This document shows positions 59,025 through 64,000 of a DNA stretch of 64,000 nucleotides, piece after piece. Numbering within the stretch: position 1 is the stretch's first letter; the number at the start of each line of letters is the position of its first letter. The stretch is taken from contig NZ_JAERMK010000006.1 of the NCBI RefSeq assembly GCF_016918015.1, positions 98,795 through 162,794 of the forward strand, read 5' to 3'. Made by a program: the position numbers and the translations under genes. The DNA is from Glycomyces sp. YM15 (GTDB taxonomy: Bacteria > Actinomycetota > Actinomycetes > Mycobacteriales > Micromonosporaceae). The notes beneath the pieces were generated by a model, which saw only the letters and a list, made by a program, of their open reading frames with translations, was not told the origin of the DNA and made no database searches.

Positions 59025-59842
59025 ACGCTGTCCTTCGTGTGCTGGGTCCCTCGGTGCAGGAGTCCCAGGTCGATGAGGTCGCCCAGCGGTTCGTCGATAC
59101 TGCAGGAGCCGTATCCGGTCCACAGCGCGCGCGGGCGGCCCAGGACGCGGCGGGCGCGGTCGGCGAGGTCCTCGGCGTCGGTCGAGTCCAGGGTCGCGGT
59201 GAGGTCCTCGGTTCGGGCGCCCTCGGCGGCGTCGGCGGCCGCGACCAGCACGTTCAGGAAGCCGTGATGCTCGAAACCCGTCACGGGATCGCGGTGGCGC
59301 ACGGCCTGGTGCAGCCCGGCGGTGAGCTTGAACTGGAGGCCGCGGAGGCGGCAGCCCGCGATCGCCGAGGCGAGGGTCTCGGGCGCGGGGAAGAACTCGG
59401 CGGCGAGGCCGCCGGTGCGGAACTTCGGGGTGAAGCCGGTGGCGCGTACCGCGTCGAGGGCTTCGTCCCCGAAGGGCAGCTCCGCGAACACCGGCCCGCC
59501 CCATGAGGGCGCGTACTGGCTGAGGTGCTCGAGGGCGTGCCGCGACTCGTAGTGCACGACGGTGACCTGCTGCGGGAGCTCGTCGACGTCGGCGGCGACC
59601 GTTTCCAGGTCCCCGTCGACGATGACGCCGATGTGCAGTTCGCCCCTTCCCGGATGGAGTTCGCGGCTGAGCTCGGGGAGCCGCGTCTGCGGTACCAGGA
59701 ACGGGCCGATCATGGCCTCGTACCAGGACTGGCGGTACCCGCGGTGGGCGGGGACGGCCGCTTCCATGGGCGCGTTTCCTGGTGGGAAGAGCGCCGCGTC
59801 ATCGATCAGGCCCCGCAGCATCGCGGGTATCGGTCCAACCAT
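59021..59842 (-). CDS. Conserved protein of unknown function in the homogentisate operon
   Basis: This 273-residue soluble protein has no signal peptide. It opens with MLRGLIDDAALFPPGNAPME and contains charged loops and an acidic stretch near DGDLETVAADVDEL. A middle block FTPKFRTGGLAAEFFP and a later LRGLQFKLTAGLHQAVRH look conserved and possibly catalytic (His pair, Lys, Arg). The shape of alternating helices and strands suggests a TIM-barrel-like fold. It overlaps fahA by four bases and is divergent from hmgA. I do not know its function; its context makes a homogentisate-pathway step or accessory role likely. Confidence 0.85.
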   Translation of the reverse strand: MVGPIPAMLRGLIDDAALFPPGNAPMEAAVPAHRGYRQSWYEAMIGPFLVPQTRLPELSRELHPGRGELHIGVIVDGDLETVAADVDELPQQVTVVHYESRHALEHLSQYAPSWGGPVFAELPFGDEALDAVRATGFTPKFRTGGLAAEFFPAPETLASAIAGCRLRGLQFKLTAGLHQAVRHRDPVTGFEHHGFLNVLVAAADAAEGARTEDLTATLDSTDAEDLADRARRVLGRPRALWTGYGSCSIDEPLGDLIDLGLLHRGTQHTKDSV

Positions 59843-59959
59843 GCTGCCGAGCCTAGGCGGTCCCCGGAGTCCGGGTCCAGCGCTCCGCGCAGCTCGTGCG
59901 CGATTGGGCCCGGGTCGCGCGCGGGCGCGCGCGGACCTCTCGAAATGGAACGGCCGGAA

Positions 59960-59980
59960 GGTTATCCTCAGGGCATAACC
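59960..59980. promoter_or_regulatory. Inverted repeat in the hmgA divergent promoter region
   Basis: GGTTAT (59960-59965) and ATAACC (59975-59980) are inverted arms separated by nine bases, in the only AT-containing part of the region between the unknown gene and hmgA. It may bind the pathway regulator. Confidence 0.4.
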
Positions 59981-60034
59981 GCCGCCGAGCGGGCGTCACC
60001 CTCGCCCGCCGCGCGAACCGACAAAGGAGTCGAC

Positions 60035-61216
60035 GTGCCGTTCTACCGTTCCGTCGGGCAGATCCCCGACAAGCGACACACGCAGTTCCGCCGGGAAGAC
60101 GGGGGCCTGTACTCCGAGGAGCTGATGGGCCAGGAGGGCTTCTCCTCCGATTCATCGCTGCTCTACCACCGCTTCCGGCCGACCGCGATCTCCTCCAGCA
60201 CCGAGCACCGGCCCGAGAAGGCCGAGCCGGTCGCGAACCACCCCCTCAAGCCCCGCCACTTCCGCACCCACAAGCTCGACGGCGCGGGCGATGCGATCTT
60301 CGGCCGCCACCACCTGCTTTCCAATGCGGACTGCCGTATCTCGTACGCACTGGCCGACCAGCCCTCCCCGCTGTACCGCAACGCGATCGGCGACGAGTGC
60401 ATCTACGTCGAGTCCGGTGAGGCGCACGTCGAGACGTCGTTCGGCGCGATCGACGTCGCCCAGGGCGACTACCTGATCATGCCGATGTCGACGATCTACC
60501 GGGTCGTCCCGACCGGCAGCGAGATGCTGCGGACCCTGGTCGTGGAGTCCACGGGCCACATCACGCCGCCGAAGCGCTACCTGAGCGTCCGCGGCCAGTT
60601 CCTCGAGCACAGCCCCTATTGCGAACGCGACCTGCGCAGCCCCGCCGAACCCCTGCTCGTGGACGGCGAGGACGTCGACGTCTACGTGCAGCACCGGGGC
60701 CGCGGCAGCGCGACGCTCTGGACGAAGTTCACGTACGCCCACCACCCGTTCGACGTGGTCGGCTGGGACGGCTGCCTCTACCCCTGGGTGTTCTCGATCC
60801 ACGACTTCGAGCCGATCACCGGCCGCATCCACCAGCCGCCGCCCGCGCATCAGGTGTTCCAGGGCCCGAACTTCGTCATCTGCAACTTCGTGCCGCGCAA
60901 AGTGGACTACCACCCGGACGCGATCCCGGTGCCGTACAACCACCACAACGTCGACTCCGACGAGGTCATGTTCTACTGCGGCGGCAACTACGAGGCCCGT
61001 CGCGGATCCGGCATCGAGCAGGGCTCGATCTCCCTGCACCCGTCCGGCTTCACGCACGGCCCGCAGCCGGGCGCGCCCGAACGCTCCATCGGCGCCGACT
61101 ACTTCGACGAGCTCGCCGTCATGGTCGACACCTTCCGCCCGCTCGAACTCTGCGAACCGGCCCTCGACGTGGAGGACACCGACTACGCCTGGACCTGGAA
61201 CCGCGACCCGGCCTGA
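60035..61216 (+). CDS. hmgA: Homogentisate 1,2-dioxygenase
   Basis: HmgA opens the homogentisate ring to maleylacetoacetate with iron. The 393-residue cupin protein has the late iron-binding HHNVDSDEVMFYCGGNYEAR and SLHPSGFTHGPQPGAPE blocks and normal length for the bacterial short form. GTG at 60035 follows AAAGGAG by five bases. It is transcribed away from the unknown gene and fahA. Confidence 0.96.
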   Translation: MPFYRSVGQIPDKRHTQFRREDGGLYSEELMGQEGFSSDSSLLYHRFRPTAISSSTEHRPEKAEPVANHPLKPRHFRTHKLDGAGDAIFGRHHLLSNADCRISYALADQPSPLYRNAIGDECIYVESGEAHVETSFGAIDVAQGDYLIMPMSTIYRVVPTGSEMLRTLVVESTGHITPPKRYLSVRGQFLEHSPYCERDLRSPAEPLLVDGEDVDVYVQHRGRGSATLWTKFTYAHHPFDVVGWDGCLYPWVFSIHDFEPITGRIHQPPPAHQVFQGPNFVICNFVPRKVDYHPDAIPVPYNHHNVDSDEVMFYCGGNYEARRGSGIEQGSISLHPSGFTHGPQPGAPERSIGADYFDELAVMVDTFRPLELCEPALDVEDTDYAWTWNRDPA

Positions 61217-61276
61217 CGTTTGCGGCGGTCGGCTCCTGTGCCCGGCGGGCTCGGCGAGTCGACCGGCTGCGCTGGG

Positions 61277-62497
61277 TCAGCGCTTCGTTTCGGGCCAGGG
61301 GACTCGCTTCGCGTAGTGCGCGTGGACGATCACGGCCGCAAATGCGGCGACTACGCCGCTGAGCGACATGATCGCCGCGGGCGAAGCACGGTCGACGACG
61401 ACGCCGCCCGCGAGCGCTCCGACGGCGATGGTGGCCTGGAACGACGCGGTGAACAGCACCGATGAGGCCTCAATGGACCGCGGTGCGGACTTGGCGAACC
61501 AGGTCTGGGAGCAGACCGGGACGCCGCCGTAGGAGACGCCCCAGAGCGTGAGGAGCGCGATCGCTCCGAAGAGGCCGTCGCCGAGGACGGGCAGCAGCAG
61601 CGTGCTCGCCGCGATCGCGGTCGCCACGGCCGCGAACGTGGCCCGCGGGTACCGGGACACGGTGGCCCCGCAGAGGAAGTTGCCGATCATCCCGGCCGCG
61701 CCGTAGACGAGCAGGACCACGGTGACCGTGGCCGGACCCGCCGACGTGACGTCCTCCAGGAACGGCGTGACGTAGGTGTAGGCGCCGAAGTGGGCCGCCA
61801 CGATGAGGAACGTCAGCGCCAGCGCGAATCGCGTGCCGGTGCCTCTCAGCATCCTCCCCAGCTCCGACAGGCGCGTCGGCCGCTCCGGCGGCAGCTTCGG
61901 AACGGTGAGGGCCAGCGCCGCGAGCACTGCGGTGCTCAGGACGCCCATGACGACGAACGCCGTGCGCCATCCGGCGATCTCGCCGATGAAGGTGCCCGCC
62001 GGGACGCCGAGCACCGACCCCAGCGGCACCGCGGAGAAGATCACCGCCGTCGCCCGGCCGACCGCTGCGGGCGGTACGAGCCGGTTCGCGAGGCCGGCCC
62101 CGATCGACCAGAAGCCGCCGATGGTGACGCCGACGAGCACCCGGGAGAGGAGCAGCAGCCAGTAGTCCGTGGCCGCCGCCGCGAGGAAGTTGGCCAGGGC
62201 CAGCAGCAGGATGAGGGCGCACAGCATCGCGCGCCTGTCGAAGCGCGCCGTCGCGACGGTCACCAGCGGGGCGGCGACGGCGGCCAGGAGGCCCGGCATG
62301 GTCATCATCAGCCCGGCCATGCCGTCGGTGATCGCGAATCCGGCGCCGATGGAGGTCAGCAGGCCGATCGGCAGGATCTCGGTGGTGACGATGGCGAAGA
62401 TGCCGGTCGCCACCGAGACCACGGCCGGCCATGGGGCGGGGCCGGAGCGGTTCGCCGGCTCGGTCGTCCTCGTGTGTCCTGGAGCGGTGGTGTGCAT
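61277..62497 (-). CDS. MFS transporter, DHA1 family
   Basis: This 406-residue membrane protein has twelve predicted helices and a hydrophilic N-terminus of about 22 residues. The motif-A-like loop between helices 2 and 3 reads ARFDRRAMLCALI, and helix 5 contains PLGSVLGVPAGTFIGE. Such proteins export drugs, sugars or amino-acid derivatives by proton antiport; the substrate is unknown. It shares no operon with hmgA, which converges on it. Confidence 0.9.
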   Translation of the reverse strand: MHTTAPGHTRTTEPANRSGPAPWPAVVSVATGIFAIVTTEILPIGLLTSIGAGFAITDGMAGLMMTMPGLLAAVAAPLVTVATARFDRRAMLCALILLLALANFLAAAATDYWLLLLSRVLVGVTIGGFWSIGAGLANRLVPPAAVGRATAVIFSAVPLGSVLGVPAGTFIGEIAGWRTAFVVMGVLSTAVLAALALTVPKLPPERPTRLSELGRMLRGTGTRFALALTFLIVAAHFGAYTYVTPFLEDVTSAGPATVTVVLLVYGAAGMIGNFLCGATVSRYPRATFAAVATAIAASTLLLPVLGDGLFGAIALLTLWGVSYGGVPVCSQTWFAKSAPRSIEASSVLFTASFQATIAVGALAGGVVVDRASPAAIMSLSGVVAAFAAVIVHAHYAKRVPWPETKR

Positions 62498-62582
62498 CGA
62501 CGTGCGTCCTGTCCTGGCTGCGGGAAGTGCGTGCGTTCCAGCTCATCAGGCGGCGCAGCGGGATGCTGGCACGATGGCGACG

Positions 62583-63110
62583 TCAACCCTGGAGGCGCGC
62601 TGCCAAGTCCTCGCTGTCGAGGTCGGTGGCGGGGCGCCATTCGGCGGCGTGGACCTCTTCGAGTTGCGGGGCGAGTTCGGGATCGTCGCAGTCGAAGCGG
62701 TAGCGCACGTCGAAATGCCGGTGGGCGCCTTCGTCTTTGCGAGGGTTGGCGGGGATCGGGTGGATGTCCACGTGGACGGGGACCGGGTCGGCGAGGGTGA
62801 GGGCGGCGGGGTCGATGCCGGTCTCTTCGACGGCTTCGCGCAAGGCGGCCGATGGCAGTGAGTCGTCGGTCGGTTCGACGTGGCCTCCGGGCTGGAGCCA
62901 GCGGTCGAGGGACTTGTGGTGGATGAGGAGCACCTCGCCCTTGGGGTTGACGAGGACGGCCGAGGCGGTGACGTGGCCGGTCATGGTCGAGCGGTCGAAC
63001 GCGTCCGGGCCGGTCAGGGCGAGGAGCGGTGCGACGACTTCGAAGTCCTCCGGCCAGCGCACGAGGTAGGCGGCGAGCTGGTCCTTGAGATGAGCGATCG
63101 TGATGGGCAC
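62583..63110 (-). CDS. Nudix hydrolase
   Basis: The Nudix box of this 175-residue protein reads GGHVEPTDDSLPSAALREAVEETGI, with the required Gly, Glu and REUxEE residues. A helical N-terminal segment (1-45) precedes the domain, and a His/Asp-rich stretch follows it. Members hydrolyse nucleoside diphosphates linked to other moieties; the substrate is not predictable. The downstream neighbour on this strand is the MFS gene, 85 bases away. Confidence 0.9.
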   Translation of the reverse strand: MPITIAHLKDQLAAYLVRWPEDFEVVAPLLALTGPDAFDRSTMTGHVTASAVLVNPKGEVLLIHHKSLDRWLQPGGHVEPTDDSLPSAALREAVEETGIDPAALTLADPVPVHVDIHPIPANPRKDEGAHRHFDVRYRFDCDDPELAPQLEEVHAAEWRPATDLDSEDLAARLQG

Positions 63111-63151
63111 CGCCGTATTCTGCCAGCGCGGGAATGCGGCGGTGCCCTTGC

Positions 63152-64000
63152 CTAGTCGACGGTGATCACGAGCTTGCCGATCGCGCTGCCGGTCGCCATC
63201 GCTTCGTGGGCTTTCACGAAGTCCTCGAGCGGGAACGTCTGGGAGACATGGACTTTGAGTCGCCCGTCGTCGGCGAGGCGGGCGAGGGCCTGCAGGCCGA
63301 CAAGGTCGGGTTCGACGAGCATGAAGTCGGTGCGGATGCCGCGTTCGACCGCTTCGGGGAACTCGGCGTCACGCAGGGAGTAGTAGAGCTGGGCGAGCAC
63401 GCCGCCGTCGCGGATGACCGAGACCGAGCGCTCGGCGTAGTCGCCGGGGAGGGTGGTGAGCGCGACGTCGACGTCCGAGACGACCTCGGCGAAGTCGACC
63501 GAGCGGTAGTCGATCACCTCGTCGGCGCCGAGCGCCCGCACGAAGTCGTGCTTGCCCGCGCTGGCGGTGGCGATGACCCTGGCGCCGATGGATTCGGCGA
63601 TCTGGACGGCGAGGTGGCCGATGCCTCCGGCGGCGGCGTGGATGAGCACGGTCTGGCCGGCGGCGAGTCCGGCGTGGTCCACAAGGGCCTGCCAGGCGGT
63701 GAGTCCGCACAGCGGGAGTCCGGCGGCCTCCACATGCGAGAGCGAGGCGGGCTTGCGGGCGAACTGGCGGCTCGGAGCCGTCACGTACTCGGCGTGCGTT
63801 CCGGCCTGGTGCGGGAAGCGCGGCATCCCGAAGACCTCGTCGCCCGGCTTGAAGCGGGTGACGCCGATGCCGACCTTCTCGACGACGCCGGAGACGTCCC
63901 AACCGAGGATGAACGGCGGCTGTCCGATGTAGAGTCCGATCTCGCGGGCGGCCGGGTCGACGGGGTTGACGCCCGCCGCGCGGACCCGGACCTGGATCTC
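63152..64000 (-). CDS. MDR-superfamily NADP-dependent oxidoreductase, 5' end outside window
   Basis: This frame is open to the window end and lacks its start. Its visible 282 codons show the GroES-like domain (VRAAGVNPVDP, ILGWDVSGVVEKVG, RFKPGDEVFG). The nucleotide-binding domain contains AAAGGIGHLAVQIAESIGARVIATAS. The catalytic zinc cysteine and histidine ligands of alcohol dehydrogenases are absent, so it belongs with quinone-oxidoreductase-like enzymes. Perhaps 20-25 residues are missing at the N-terminus. Confidence 0.9.
   Translation of the reverse strand, partial: EIQVRVRAAGVNPVDPAAREIGLYIGQPPFILGWDVSGVVEKVGIGVTRFKPGDEVFGMPRFPHQAGTHAEYVTAPSRQFARKPASLSHVEAAGLPLCGLTAWQALVDHAGLAAGQTVLIHAAAGGIGHLAVQIAESIGARVIATASAGKHDFVRALGADEVIDYRSVDFAEVVSDVDVALTTLPGDYAERSVSVIRDGGVLAQLYYSLRDAEFPEAVERGIRTDFMLVEPDLVGLQALARLADDGRLKVHVSQTFPLEDFVKAHEAMATGSAIGKLVITVD

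Overview
The window comes from a high-GC Gram-positive bacterium of the phylum Actinomycetota. The base composition is strongly GC-rich and GTG starts are common. The gene content also fits: an NdgR-type IclR regulator divergent from leuCD, a lysine-tailed HU, a two-domain MutT1-type Nudix protein, an alditol-oxidase-like flavoprotein, sugar ABC transporters without their own ATPase, and the order infA-rpmJ-rpsM-rpsK-rpoA-rplQ-truA. I cannot fix the genus. A Glycomyces-like or Streptomyces-related filamentous actinobacterium is a reasonable guess only.

Layout. 1-4.7 kb: a membrane protein, lemA, glmM and the rplM-rpsI operon. 4.7-10.7 kb: a complete thiamin operon (thiE-thiO-thiS-thiG-thiD-thiC, all minus strand) headed by a TPP riboswitch. 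10.8-20.6 kb: a carbohydrate island. It has an ABC importer (binding protein and two permeases), a cytoplasmic clan GH-A glycosidase, a secreted Asp-box beta-propeller protein with carbohydrate-binding domains, a LacI regulator, and a secreted GH43-like enzyme with a ricin-type lectin domain. These units share a 12-bp palindrome, TACAACGTTGTA. 20.9-31.6 kb: mixed housekeeping and envelope genes, namely an RsmC-like methyltransferase, a secreted HNH nuclease with a P domain, cydAB under a textbook Rex site, a VWA lipoprotein, a glycerophosphodiesterase, a truncated haemoglobin and a decayed DUF4333 gene. 30.8-38.7 kb: translation and transcription genes (truA, rplQ, rpoA, rpsK, rpsM, rpmJ, infA, rpsD), then ddl, gpsA and plsC. 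38.8-48.9 kb: small proteins, Nudix/MutT1, alditol oxidase, HU, leuCD/ndgR, a lipoprotein and a LysR/EamA pair. 48.9-61.2 kb: amino-acid catabolism, with a histidine (hut) operon that uses an M20 amidohydrolase where HutG would be expected, followed by tyrosine/homogentisate genes (hppD, a Lrp regulator, fahA, an unknown gene, hmgA). 61.2-64 kb: an MFS transporter, a Nudix hydrolase and a zinc-independent MDR oxidoreductase cut by the window end.

How the genes work together. The thi operon makes thiazole and pyrimidine phosphates and joins them, with feedback through the TPP riboswitch. The sugar island looks like an extracellular lectin/hydrolase pair feeding oligosaccharides to an importer and an intracellular glycosidase, all under one LacI repressor. 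The hut and homogentisate genes convert histidine and tyrosine to glutamate and to fumarate plus acetoacetate. No maleylacetoacetate isomerase is visible, and an uncharacterised gene sits in its place. No tRNA, rRNA, CRISPR array, transposase or prophage gene was seen.
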